A stretch of DNA of 28,434 bases. Source: CAZIAK01 sp964537035. Lineage in GTDB: Bacteria; Planctomycetota; B15-G4. The translations under genes and the position numbers were made by a program. This document shows positions 7,023 through 15,509 of this stretch, piece by piece. The notes below the pieces were generated by a model. That model saw nothing but the letters and a program-made list of their open reading frames with translations, searched no databases and was not told the DNA's origin. The stretch covers positions 1-28,434 of the forward strand of contig CAZIAK010000053.1 of NCBI GenBank assembly GCA_964537035.1, given 5' to 3'. Each line of letters begins with the position of its first letter. The stretch's first letter is position 1.

Positions 7023-9050
7023 TCAGTCTGAGATGGCCAGGGCCACTGCGCGGACCACCGAGCTGGGCAGCTTGTGCAGCTGTTGCACCAGCACGCGTTC
7101 CGGGTCGACCTCCCAGGTCGCCAGGTTTTGGGCGCCCTCGTAGTCGCCCGTGTCGAGCCGCTCGATGAACTCGGCCAGCAGGGCGGCGTAACCCCTGGCG
7201 TGTTCGCTCTGCGCCCGGGGGCCCTCGACCGGCAGCTGGGCCACCAGGTCAGCCAGGGGCAGGCGCGGATCACTGCACTCCCGCAGAGCTCGCAGCTGGG
7301 CTCGTCGCTCGACCTCTGCTCGCACGGCACCGGGCAACAAGCCCGCCGACATGAGTTCAGCCAGACGGCCCAGGGAGGACATGACCAGGAACTCCTGCAC
7401 GTCGATGATGTGCTGACCCTCGTGCAGGGCCAGGCTCTCCCGCAGCAACTCTCGTAGTCCTGTTCCTGCATCAGCGCTCACTGCGGCGCGCAGGCGCAAC
7501 ACCACGTCGAGGGGTTCGCGCAGGGCCCGCCGCTCTGCGCGATCCACCGCCCGTTGAGCCGTGGGTTCAGGCCCCACGGTCAGCGCCGCCATGCGACCTG
7601 CCTCTGCGTCCACGCGCTCTTCATCGATGAACACGGTGTGCACGATGCCTGCGCCCGTGAAGGCAGCGCCCTGACTGGCGACGAAGCCAGGCACGCGCAG
7701 ATGACGCACGGACACCTCGTCGTAGGAACCCGCGTCGGTCTCAACTGGTCGACTGGACAGGCGGTCGTACATGGTGATCTCGGCGGGCAGCAGAAAGCCC
7801 TCGCCCCCCATGACGAAGACCTGGCCAAGGGTGTCCGAGAGGGAGTCAACGTCGAGCAGCTCACCGAAGAGGCCAAAGTCCTGGCGGGGCAGCGGTGAGA
7901 GCGCTGGCGCCCCCCCAGCGGGAACGGCAGCCGCGTCTAGATGGGCCAAGAAGTCGTCCAGTTCGCCGTCGTCTCCCAGCAAGGCCTCGCGGTAGCTCTG
8001 GTGAGCGGCCAGGTCCCATTCGTGAAACCAACGCAGCCGCTGCAGGGCAGGCGAACCGATTCGAGCAGTGTCACCGTCGATCTGCTCTTCGGGCGTGGGC
8101 TGGATGTCTGTGAGCCGCCCGACGGTGGGCTCGGCCTCGCTGGGCTGGCCCGTCTGCAGCGCCTGGCGAAGACGCCAACGATTCAGCTGACGAGCCTCGG
8201 TGAGCTCGAGCCAGGGCAGCTGGGCATAGGCCTCCTGAGCACCTTGCAGATCGCCGCTCCGAGCCCGAAGCTGGGCCAGCAGCCGGCTACGGGCTCTTCG
8301 CCAGTATTCCCCCGGGGCGGTGTCGGCCTCGAGAACGGCCAGAACGCGCCCCTCGGTTTCAGCTTCAGGGACGGCCAACAGCAGCTGTCCCAACAGCTCC
8401 AGGCCCTCGGGAGTCACCAGCCCCGCCTCCAGGTCGTCGAGCAGACCAGCCAAGGCCGCGACACGACGACCGGAACCGAGAGCGAAGCGGTTCTCCAGGT
8501 CGGCGAGCCGTGCGCTCCCCGGCGCCTCGTCGAACAGCTCGGCCAAGGCGCGCCAGTCTTGCAGGGCCAGTTGGCTCTCGGCCAGCAGGGCCCAGGCCTC
8601 CAAGGAACCGTTGGGACCGCCGAGGGCCTTGCGTGCCCAGGCAGAACGCCGCTCCACCGTGCCCGCCCTGCGGGAACGCTCCAGGGCCCAAGCTGCTGAG
8701 TGTCGCTCAGGGCCCACCTGGTCGAGGGTCTCCCGGGCCGCCTCGCTACTGGCCAGGTAACGGGCCGCCCACCAGGAGTCGTCCGCCCAGGCCCCCACCA
8801 GGGCGGCAGAGCGGCCCCAGCGAGCGGCGAGCACGTCCCGGCGGGCGCGATCAGACAGCAGGACGTCATCGACGCGAGCCGCAGCAGCGTCTGCTCCCTG
8901 CAGATCACCCCGGCGCAGGGCCAGCCAGAGATCATCAAGGGCCGCGTCGTCCGCGGTGGGCTCGGCAATGGGGAGAACACCACAGGCCAAGACCATGCCC
9001 CCCAGGGCCAAAGCCCTGAAAAAACGCCGTGCCCTCCAGGGCGCGCTCAT
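7023..9050 (-). CDS. Probable lipoprotein with helical repeats and an HEGQH zincin-like motif
   Basis: I do not recognise the family of this 675-residue protein. From the ATG at 9050 it has a basic start, a hydrophobic stretch and an MVLAC lipobox-like site, so it is probably a lipoprotein. An upstream in-frame ATG at 9077 and a GTG/ATG near 9134 would lengthen the N-terminus and spoil this signal. Residues from about 40 to 340 are Ala/Leu-rich helical pairs of TPR type (for example LWLALRRGDLQGADAAAARV). Near the C-terminus, SLALHEGQHIID contains H543-E544-x-x-H547, the zinc and catalytic motif of zincin metallopeptidases. A third ligand cannot be assigned, although several Glu residues follow within 25 positions. 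It converges with the sugar transferase gene and diverges from the ligase gene, with which it shares the 9.05-9.42 kb control region. Confidence 0.75.
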   Translation of the reverse strand: MSAPWRARRFFRALALGGMVLACGVLPIAEPTADDAALDDLWLALRRGDLQGADAAAARVDDVLLSDRARRDVLAARWGRSAALVGAWADDSWWAARYLASSEAARETLDQVGPERHSAAWALERSRRAGTVERRSAWARKALGGPNGSLEAWALLAESQLALQDWRALAELFDEAPGSARLADLENRFALGSGRRVAALAGLLDDLEAGLVTPEGLELLGQLLLAVPEAETEGRVLAVLEADTAPGEYWRRARSRLLAQLRARSGDLQGAQEAYAQLPWLELTEARQLNRWRLRQALQTGQPSEAEPTVGRLTDIQPTPEEQIDGDTARIGSPALQRLRWFHEWDLAAHQSYREALLGDDGELDDFLAHLDAAAVPAGGAPALSPLPRQDFGLFGELLDVDSLSDTLGQVFVMGGEGFLLPAEITMYDRLSSRPVETDAGSYDEVSVRHLRVPGFVASQGAAFTGAGIVHTVFIDEERVDAEAGRMAALTVGPEPTAQRAVDRAERRALREPLDVVLRLRAAVSADAGTGLRELLRESLALHEGQHIIDVQEFLVMSSLGRLAELMSAGLLPGAVRAEVERRAQLRALRECSDPRLPLADLVAQLPVEGPRAQSEHARGYAALLAEFIERLDTGDYEGAQNLATWEVDPERVLVQQLHKLPSSVVRAVALAISD

Positions 9051-9137
9051 AAACACCGCACTAGAAATGACTTGCATATGTTTGCCTGATGTTCGGTGGC
9101 CCCCAGGGGCATACGCAGGAGCAGCCAGCGCCATGGC

Positions 9138-9156
9138 CTGATCGACAGCCGATCAG
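9138..9156. promoter_or_regulatory. Operator-like inverted repeat
   Basis: CTGATCGACAGCCGATCAG has perfect 7-base arms around a 5-base centre. It sits about 90 bases upstream of the lipoprotein start and about 80 bases upstream of the sigma-54-like element, so it is well placed for a dimeric regulator acting on either divergent gene. The binding protein is unknown. On the plus strand a few Ts follow, but the run is broken, so a terminator is less likely. Confidence 0.35.
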
Positions 9157-9220
9157 TTCGCTTTTCGTAAGTGCCTAAGAAAAAGAGACTTAAGTCGCCT
9201 GCCAGAAATTTGCAGACCGT

Positions 9221-9237
9221 TTGGCACGGGGTTTGAG
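9221..9237 (+). promoter_or_regulatory. Sigma-54-like (-24/-12) promoter for the ligase cluster
   Basis: TTGGCACGGGGTTTGAG matches the RpoN consensus TTGGCACG-N4-TTGC closely. The GG at 9223-9224 and the G at 9235 have the required spacing. The one deviation is A in place of C at the -12 position. The predicted start is near 9248, which places the hairpin and terminator described below inside the 5' leader. Exopolysaccharide clusters are RpoN-dependent in several bacteria, so the assignment fits the context. Confidence 0.4.
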
Positions 9238-9247
9238 ATAGGTACTG

Positions 9248-9376
9248 ACGCCGAGGATTTTTCGGATGCAAAATCCTGCGGTTAGCCAGGGATCGGGCCC
9301 CGGCGCCGCAATATAGGATTGTAGGGAGGAGGATAGGGCCGGCTCCAGCCGTGGAGTCGGCCCTATCACTTTTTTT
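9248..9376 (+). ncRNA. Candidate structured leader or small RNA ending at an intrinsic terminator
   Basis: From the predicted transcription start to the T-run this is about 130 nt. AGGATTTT at 9254-9261 pairs with AAAATCCT at 9270-9277 around an 8-base loop, and flanking CCG/CGG extend it across one bulged base. TGCGG at 9277-9281 can pair with CCGCA at 9306-9310 and enclose a GC-rich segment. The terminator follows. I could not match it to a known riboswitch class. It could be an attenuating leader of the ligase operon or a free-standing small RNA; the sequence does not decide between these. Confidence 0.3.
9332..9376 (+). terminator. Strong Rho-independent terminator upstream of the ligase gene
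   Basis: The arms at 9332-9347 and 9352-9367 form a 16-base-pair stem (one G-T wobble) around GCCG, followed after AC by seven Ts at 9370-9376. The T-run exists only on the plus strand, so it stops rightward transcription. The next gene starts 45 bases later and no plus-strand gene precedes it for 2.3 kb. It therefore ends either a small RNA or a regulated leader. Confidence 0.85.
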
Positions 9377-9420
9377 GGGGGCTCCCCCATCAGTGTCGCC
9401 ACGGTAGGCTCCCGGATTCC

Positions 9421-12400
9421 ATGATTGCGCTTCGTGCCGGCAGCTTCCTCGCGCTCTGCGCCACCTTGCTCGTTCTCTGCATCCGAGCATACGTCGCCAG
9501 TGTCAATGCGAGCAGTCTCGATGATCGCCTGGCCTGGGGTCTGCCCCTGATTGCTGGCTCCCTGATCCTTGGACATGGGCTGGCCGCCTGGGCCGCCCGT
9601 CGGCGTCAGGAGCATTGGCAATCCCGGACTTCTCATCACGATCGTCGCGAGGGTGCGGCTGGGCCTTCAGGGCAAGGCGAATCGCCGCCTTCGGCGCGGA
9701 GGCGGGGTGACACCCCGCTGAGCACCGACGGTGGTGTTCAACGCAGCCCTGATGGTCCCGACGTGCCCGCAGCAGATCGTGGTGAGACGTCCGGGCCTGC
9801 CCTCGACCTGGCGGGCCACGGCCTGTGTCTTGTGGTGGCGGCTCTCTGCACCCTCGCTCTGGCCCACGTCCCGGTGGACAACACGGTCACCGCCATGCGC
9901 CAGCAGGTGCCCCCGGTGCTGGGCCTTGTCTATCCCCTGCTCGCCGGGCTCACCCCGCTGATTCTGCGCCGGCGACGGAGCCAGCAGACCGAGCCTTTTC
10001 TCTGGCTGGCCGTGGCCGCCCTGCCGCTGAGCGGGGCTCTGCTCCTGCTCGACGGCCCCACCGCCCTCTGCCTGGCCGCCCTGGCCCTGCTCGAACAGCT
10101 GGCCAGGGGCCCGGGGCGCCTGTCGCTCAAGCCCCTGCTGGTCGCGGCCCTCGCCGTGGTCGGGCTGCTCTCCCTGGCGACCCTCTTCGGGCTCAACAGC
10201 TTCCACGCCGTGCCCTCCCTGACCTGGACCCTGGCGGTGGCCCTGATCATGCTGGCTCTGGCTTGCCGCCCCCGTGACGCCGCCGACGTACGCCGACTGC
10301 TCTGCGCCCCCCTGACGGCGGCCGTCGCCATCGCGGGCTGTGGCCTGGTCCTCAAGATCTTCCTGGCCCTGAACATCGACGTGGTACCCGCGTTCAACAC
10401 GCGACTCACGCTCTTTCGCCAGCACCCCAACTTCCTCGCACCTTTCTTCGCCTTTCAGACCGTCATGGCCCTGGGCCTGGCACTGAGCAGCGCGAAGCAC
10501 AGGAGGCTGCTGCTCGGCTCCGCCCTGCTCCTGGCTGTGGCCACCTGGGACACCGACTCCCGCTCCGGCAAGGCCCTGCTCGTCGTCGGTGTGTCGGGCA
10601 TGGTCGCTCTGCCCCTGCTGCGACGGGCGGTCGCCCGCCACGGACGGCTGGTGTTCAGCAGCGCCGCTACCTTGCTGCTCCTGGGCGTCCTGGCCGTTCT
10701 CTGGGCAGCGACCACAGAACAGGGACAGAAGCTCTCCGCGTCCAGTATCGATCGCTTCGAGAAGTCCCTCGACTACCGCCTGGACGCCTGGCGCAATGCC
10801 ATCGCGGTGGTGCGATCACGGCCCTGGCTCGGCGCCGGTCCCCACACGTTCGTCTCGGAGTATCGCTTTCAGCCGGGCAGCCGCTTCTTCAACGAACCCA
10901 CGTCGCCCCATCCGCACAACGTGGTGCTCTACGTCGCCCAGTCCGCAGGCATCGCGGCCATGGTGCTGTTCCTGGTCTGGGTGCTGCTGCTCTGCAAGGC
11001 GCTTTGGCACCGGCCTGCACGCCCTGACGAGACGACCTTGCCCCCTCGCCTCGGGGACGCCCTGCTGGCCGCGGTGGTGGCCTTGCTCCTGGCCAACCAA
11101 CTCGACGTAGGGCTCGCCCTGGACACGGTGGTGCCCGAGCCGCTCTTCTTGTTCACGGGGCTCGTGCTGGCCATGGGATCGCGCACCGCGAGGGCCCCCA
11201 TTCGTCTGGGCTACGGGCTGCTCTGGTTGGCTGCCATCGCCGTGGTGCTCGTGCCCCTGGGGCTCAACGGTGTGGCCGCGCGGGGGCACCTCGAGCGCGC
11301 CCGTCTTGCGGCCCTGCAGTCGTCCCCTGCACAGGGGGGACACTCCTCCATGACCACGGCCATCGCCTCTGCCGAGCGTGCCCTCGCGCTCGACCCGAAC
11401 CTCGAACACGCCTACGAGCTGCTGGCCCGCTGGTACGAGTCGAGCGCAGACGGCTTTCCGGCAGCACACGAGCTGCTGCTGGCCATGTCCGCCCGGGCAC
11501 CACACTACGGGGCCGCCAGCGCCCTGCTCGGACACCTGTACCTGCGGGCGATGATGTTTCCTGAAGCGGCCGAGGCTCTGACCCGGTCTCTCGACGACGC
11601 CCATGGCAGCATCCACCAGAACCGCGACCGGGCCGACACCATCTTCGCCCTCTGTCGCTCCGGCCGCCGTGCCGAGGCCCAGGAGCAGCTGATCCAGGCC
11701 CTGTCCCTCGACGTGGGGGTCATCGATGCGCTCCAGTGGACCCGGGACGGGGGCACGGGCAACCGCTGGATCACCATGGGCGGGCAGGCGCCTCAAGCGG
11801 CCATCAACCTGCTCGAGTCGGTGGAGATCCTGCTGAGCAGACGCATCCAGGCCCACGAGGCCGGTGAGCCGATCGGGCGCAAGAACTGGCTGGATACGTA
11901 CATGGCCTTTCGCAGGGCTGGCGCCGACGAGCGGGCGCTCTGGCTGCTCGACTACTTCGAGGCGCAGGTCCCCGTGGTCGAGCCCCATACCGTGCTCCAC
12001 GAGCGGGGCCGCCTGTTCATGGATCTGGACGACCCGGGCCGGGCCTTGCGTTGCTTCGAAGAGGCCCTGGCCAGCACCGGCAACAGCGGCTACCAGGCCG
12101 ACATCCTTCGTGCACAGCAGCGGCTGGGTCTGGTCAGCGAACAACCACACGAGGTCTCCAGACGAGACACCGACCTGGCCCAGCTGGTGGACATCCTCGA
12201 CCAGCCGTGGGTCTTTGACCGCCTGCTCGAAGTGCTGTCCGAGATCGACGTCGAGGCACACAACCCGGGGGCGGCCGCGGAGCTGCTTCAACGCACGCTG
12301 CTGTTTCGCGACGACCTCATCGAACGGGCCCATCGCTGGGAAGCCGTGGGCGATCTCTACCTGGCAGCGGAGCAGTTCGACGACGCCCTCGACGCCTACG

Positions 12401-13116
12401 AAGAGGCGCTGGTGCACCTGGGCGCCAAGCCGTTCCCACTGACAAGCCTGGCCACCACCCTCGACTCCTCCCAGCCCGCTCGCCTGGCCCGCTCCATGGC
12501 CCGCGCCTGGCGAGGGCAAGGCCAGTCACCCGATGGCGTGGTGACCGCTGCCTGGTCACTGGAGCAGTTCTTCTCTCATCGCACGAGCTGGTCACTGTTC
12601 AGGGCGGCGCTCTTCTCCGAGGCAGGGCAGATGGACGCCTTGTTGCGCGAGGCGGAGCTGCAGCTGCTGGCTGACCCGGATAACCTGCTGGCCCGCTGGT
12701 CGAAGGTCGAAGCGTTCGAGGGGCTGGGGCGACACGGCGAGGCGGCCCTGGCCATGCGCGCGTTGAGCGAGTACGTCTTCGAATCGAACCCGGTCAGCCT
12801 GGACCGCATGTACGAGCAGGCGGTATCCAACGGCCTCGACCGCATGGACGACCCCCACGCCTGGCGCGAGGTGGCCATCATCGAGTTGCTCCGAGGGCGC
12901 TACTCCGAGTCGGCCGGCCTGTTCGCCAGGGCGCGGGACGAGGTGCCTGAAGACCAGGGACGACTGGCCGCTGATCTGGCCGGCATGGAGGCCCGGGCGA
13001 CCCTGCTCACCGGCGCCGATGACGCTCTCGAGATCGTGCGCGCCTTGCTCACCGAGGCCGTCGCACAGGCCCCGTCCAACCTGAGCTTGCGTCGCCGCCT
13101 GGAGACCCTGCCGTGA
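9421..13116 (+). CDS. O-antigen ligase/Wzy_C-type membrane protein with long TPR tail
   Basis: This 1231-residue protein joins a glycan polymerase/ligase-type membrane domain to a long helical-repeat tail. Residues 1-60 have two hydrophobic segments, and residues about 61-125 are an unusual charged Arg/Ser/Gly linker. Another ten or more membrane segments follow to about residue 620. The Wzy_C signature is clear: HPNFLAPFFAFQ near 337, RLDAWRNAIAVVRSRPWLG with GAGPHTF at about 453-478, and HPHNVVLYVAQSAGI near 497-511. From about 640 onward TPR-type repeats continue to the C-terminus. Such enzymes join undecaprenyl-linked glycans to acceptors (lipid A, proteins or other chains) at the periplasmic face. 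The acceptor here is unknown. The start ATG lacks a good Shine-Dalgarno sequence. The stop overlaps the next gene's start. Confidence 0.88.
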   Translation: MIALRAGSFLALCATLLVLCIRAYVASVNASSLDDRLAWGLPLIAGSLILGHGLAAWAARRRQEHWQSRTSHHDRREGAAGPSGQGESPPSARRRGDTPLSTDGGVQRSPDGPDVPAADRGETSGPALDLAGHGLCLVVAALCTLALAHVPVDNTVTAMRQQVPPVLGLVYPLLAGLTPLILRRRRSQQTEPFLWLAVAALPLSGALLLLDGPTALCLAALALLEQLARGPGRLSLKPLLVAALAVVGLLSLATLFGLNSFHAVPSLTWTLAVALIMLALACRPRDAADVRRLLCAPLTAAVAIAGCGLVLKIFLALNIDVVPAFNTRLTLFRQHPNFLAPFFAFQTVMALGLALSSAKHRRLLLGSALLLAVATWDTDSRSGKALLVVGVSGMVALPLLRRAVARHGRLVFSSAATLLLLGVLAVLWAATTEQGQKLSASSIDRFEKSLDYRLDAWRNAIAVVRSRPWLGAGPHTFVSEYRFQPGSRFFNEPTSPHPHNVVLYVAQSAGIAAMVLFLVWVLLLCKALWHRPARPDETTLPPRLGDALLAAVVALLLANQLDVGLALDTVVPEPLFLFTGLVLAMGSRTARAPIRLGYGLLWLAAIAVVLVPLGLNGVAARGHLERARLAALQSSPAQGGHSSMTTAIASAERALALDPNLEHAYELLARWYESSADGFPAAHELLLAMSARAPHYGAASALLGHLYLRAMMFPEAAEALTRSLDDAHGSIHQNRDRADTIFALCRSGRRAEAQEQLIQALSLDVGVIDALQWTRDGGTGNRWITMGGQAPQAAINLLESVEILLSRRIQAHEAGEPIGRKNWLDTYMAFRRAGADERALWLLDYFEAQVPVVEPHTVLHERGRLFMDLDDPGRALRCFEEALASTGNSGYQADILRAQQRLGLVSEQPHEVSRRDTDLAQLVDILDQPWVFDRLLEVLSEIDVEAHNPGAAAELLQRTLLFRDDLIERAHRWEAVGDLYLAAEQFDDALDAYEEALVHLGAKPFPLTSLATTLDSSQPARLARSMARAWRGQGQSPDGVVTAAWSLEQFFSHRTSWSLFRAALFSEAGQMDALLREAELQLLADPDNLLARWSKVEAFEGLGRHGEAALAMRALSEYVFESNPVSLDRMYEQAVSNGLDRMDDPHAWREVAIIELLRGRYSESAGLFARARDEVPEDQGRLAADLAGMEARATLLTGADDALEIVRALLTEAVAQAPSNLSLRRRLETLP
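9676..9718. repeat. Cluster of three consecutive hairpins inside the ligase coding sequence
   Basis: Within 43 bases there are three back-to-back hairpins: GGCGA-A-TCGCC (9676-9686), CGCCG-CCTT-CGGCG (9683-9696, sharing bases with the first) and GCGGGGT-GAC-A with ACCCCGC (9702-9718). The arrangement resembles REP/BIME-type extragenic repeats but lies in frame in the ligase gene, where it encodes part of the charged linker between transmembrane segments 2 and 3. No second copy is visible in this window. Confidence 0.4.
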
Positions 13117-15509
13117 TGCGTTCCCATCGCTGGCTCGGCGCCGTGGTCTTCGTGCTGGCTCTGGCCATTCGCGTCGCGTACGTCGTCGAGGACGCCGACG
13201 TTCTGGGCCTGGATGTGAGTCGCCTGGACCAGACAGACAACTACGTCTTCGCCCGGTGGGCACGGATCATCGCCGACGGCGATCTGCTCTGCCGCGAACA
13301 ACCCCACGCCTTTCACCACTGGACGGCAGACGTGGCGCCAGAAGGCCGCTGGCTTGAGTGGTACGGCGGCGGCAAGACGTTTCACCAGACGCCCCTGTAT
13401 CCCTACCTGATCGCCGCGGTCTATCGCTTCGCCGGGGACGAGCACCTGCACGTGGGCCTCTTTCAAGCGCTGCTCGGGGCCCTCGCCTGCTGGCTCACCG
13501 TGCTCATCGGTCAGCGCACGGTCTCTGCCCGAGCGGGCCTCTTCGCAGGGCTGCTGCTGGCCTTCTGTGGGCCGTACTTCTTCTACGACGCCTTCATCCT
13601 CCGCGATGGCCCCATGGCCTTCTTCGTGGCCCTGAGCACCCTGGCCCTGATTCATGCGGTCGAGCGGGACAAGCTGTCCTCGTGGTGTCTCGCAGGTGCC
13701 AGCCTGGGCCTGTTCACCCTGGCCAAAGAGACGGGCTTGCCCATCTTGTTGTTGACCCTGGTGGGAGTGGCCCTGTGGCGCAGACGGCGCCCCGTGCGGC
13801 TGCTCCAGACCTGCGCGGTGATCTTGCTGGGCTGGCTGCTGATCACCTCCCCCGCCTTCGCTCGCAACGTGGCGGTGGGGTCGTCTCCGTTCCGGCTGAG
13901 TACCCGAGGGCCCGAGGTCTTCGTGGCCGGCAATGCGCAAGGGCAAACCGGCGTGGGTTGGCATCCGCCCACGGCGGCCATGCGACGCATCCTGCAGGAC
14001 AGCAACTTCTCGCTGGCGAAGGCCATGGCCTACACGGTGGCTACCCATCGCGTCGAACCCTGGGGCTACGTCGAGCTGCTCTGGAACAAGACCGAGGCGT
14101 TCTTCAACAGCCACGAAGTACCGAACAACGTCGACTTCTATCTGCATCGCAGTCACCTGACCACCTTGCGGCTGGGATTCGTTTCCCTCGCCTTCCTGGC
14201 CCCCGCGGCCCTACTGGGCCTGCTCCTGGGCATCCCCCGACGACGCAAGCTGGCCGTGCCCTACCTGATGTTCGGGGCCGTGGCCGGGTCGGTCATCGCA
14301 CTGTACATCCTGGCCCGTTTTCGACTGCAGGTGCTGCCCCTGATGGCGGTCTTCGCAGGCCTGACCATCGACTGGTTTCTCACCGCCCTGGCGGCAAGAC
14401 GCCGGGTGGCCGTGCTGTGCGCCGCGCTGGTCTTCGCTGGCCTCGCCACCTGGACCTGGTCCGACGCTGACCCCTTCGGCGAGAAGAACAAGTACACCGG
14501 GATCATGCTCAAGCTGGCCAAGATCGGTGACTTCGAGAAGGCCGATCAGTACCGCAAGATGCTGCTCGACGCGCTGGGATCTGGTGACGCCGACGACGAC
14601 CCGATCATGGCCATGCGCCTGGAGCAGCTGCACACGGCGTTCGAGTCCTTCGATCAGGCCAGCGCGCTGCCAGAACGCACGGCCGCTCGCCACCTGCTCT
14701 TGGCCCAGGGCTACGCAGACCTTGTGCACGTCACCAAGCGCGGCGACCTGAAAGACTTCGCCACCTTGTCGACTCGCCACTACAACATCGCCCTCTCACT
14801 CAATCCGGACATCGTGGGAGCGCACCACGGCCTGGGCAAGCTGGCCTATATCGTGGCCAATCACCCGTCGCTCGGGGACGTCACTCCTGATCTGGGCCTG
14901 GCCTTGGCTCACTTCAGGTCTGAGCTGGCCGTCCATCCCGATCACGGCGAGAGCCACCGCGATGCGGGGCTGATCTTCCATACCTGGAGCCAATGGCAGC
15001 CCGCCATGCTACACCTGCTCGAAGCAGAGCGCTGCGGTATCGACGAGGCCCTCGTGCACGCCAGCATCGCGCACATGTCCATCAACAACGAGATTCCTTC
15101 CGACCTCGTCATTCTCCTGAATGGTGAGACGGTGCCTGTCCTCCAGCCGAGTCGCGCCCTGGCCCACGCCGAGGCCGCCCTGGCCTTGGACCCTGACGAC
15201 CCCAATGTCTTGCGCATGGTCTCCGACGTGTTCCTCGTGAATCGACGCTGGGACGAGGCGGTGGAGTTGCTGGAGAAGCTGATCGAAAAACAGCCTTGGC
15301 GCAGCGGCGAGCTCCGAAGCCGTATCGACGCCTTCCGAGCGCAACAACAGAACAAGCAGGGGCAGCCCGAGACCGGTCCAGCGACTGAAGGCGAGACGGT
15401 CTCAGAACCCGATGGGGCCGTCGAACCTCCCGCCGAACCTCCGGTCGAACTTCCCGTCGAGGCACAGGGCGAGGCCAACGACCCGTCCGCCCCGGAGGAC
15501 CCACGATGA
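13116..15509 (+). CDS. GT39-like integral membrane glycosyltransferase with TPR tail
   Basis: This 797-residue protein has a C-type glycosyltransferase layout (ArnT/PMT-like, using a polyprenyl-phosphate sugar). After the first membrane helix comes an extracytoplasmic loop with TDNYVFARWARIIADGD, matching the D-x-x-Y...A-x-x-I-x-x-GD pattern of the family; its Asp would be the catalytic base. About ten further hydrophobic segments reach residue 455 or so. Residues about 460-740 are TPR-type repeats, and the last 50 are a Pro/Glu-rich tail. It probably decorates a glycan or protein on the periplasmic side. ATG 13116 shares its A with the last base of the ligase stop; GTG at 13113 (overlapping as GTGA) is an equally possible start. 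Its stop overlaps the sulfatase-like gene as ATGA, so the three genes form one coupled unit. Confidence 0.85.
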   Translation: MRSHRWLGAVVFVLALAIRVAYVVEDADVLGLDVSRLDQTDNYVFARWARIIADGDLLCREQPHAFHHWTADVAPEGRWLEWYGGGKTFHQTPLYPYLIAAVYRFAGDEHLHVGLFQALLGALACWLTVLIGQRTVSARAGLFAGLLLAFCGPYFFYDAFILRDGPMAFFVALSTLALIHAVERDKLSSWCLAGASLGLFTLAKETGLPILLLTLVGVALWRRRRPVRLLQTCAVILLGWLLITSPAFARNVAVGSSPFRLSTRGPEVFVAGNAQGQTGVGWHPPTAAMRRILQDSNFSLAKAMAYTVATHRVEPWGYVELLWNKTEAFFNSHEVPNNVDFYLHRSHLTTLRLGFVSLAFLAPAALLGLLLGIPRRRKLAVPYLMFGAVAGSVIALYILARFRLQVLPLMAVFAGLTIDWFLTALAARRRVAVLCAALVFAGLATWTWSDADPFGEKNKYTGIMLKLAKIGDFEKADQYRKMLLDALGSGDADDDPIMAMRLEQLHTAFESFDQASALPERTAARHLLLAQGYADLVHVTKRGDLKDFATLSTRHYNIALSLNPDIVGAHHGLGKLAYIVANHPSLGDVTPDLGLALAHFRSELAVHPDHGESHRDAGLIFHTWSQWQPAMLHLLEAERCGIDEALVHASIAHMSINNEIPSDLVILLNGETVPVLQPSRALAHAEAALALDPDDPNVLRMVSDVFLVNRRWDEAVELLEKLIEKQPWRSGELRSRIDAFRAQQQNKQGQPETGPATEGETVSEPDGAVEPPAEPPVELPVEAQGEANDPSAPEDPR

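Larger units (their letters stand above)
9051..9420. other. Divergent intergenic control region
   Basis: This 370-base region lies between the leftward lipoprotein gene and the rightward ligase gene. It is visibly less GC-rich in the middle (about 9160-9280) than its surroundings. It holds an operator-like palindrome (9138-9156), the palindrome GACTTAAGTC (9187-9196), a sigma-54-like promoter (9221-9237), a stem-loop (9254-9277), a strong intrinsic terminator (9332-9376) and a small GGGGG-CT-CCCCC hairpin just after it. No protein gene is evident. Confidence 0.7.

Noticed and set aside
9248..9376. Cyclic-di-GMP (GEMM) riboswitch in the ligase leader
   Set aside because: A short GCAAAATCC-like stretch recalls part of the GEMM core, but the conserved order of elements and the tetraloop are missing.
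10816..12519. 567-codon open frame on the minus strand opposite the ligase gene
   Set aside because: Antisense shadow; the composition is rich in Gly, Gln, His and Val, as expected for reverse frames of high-GC genes, while the plus strand encodes clear Wzy_C and TPR motifs.
12900..14156. 418-codon minus-strand open frame across the ligase/glycosyltransferase junction
   Set aside because: Antisense shadow spanning two well-supported genes; no domain recognised.
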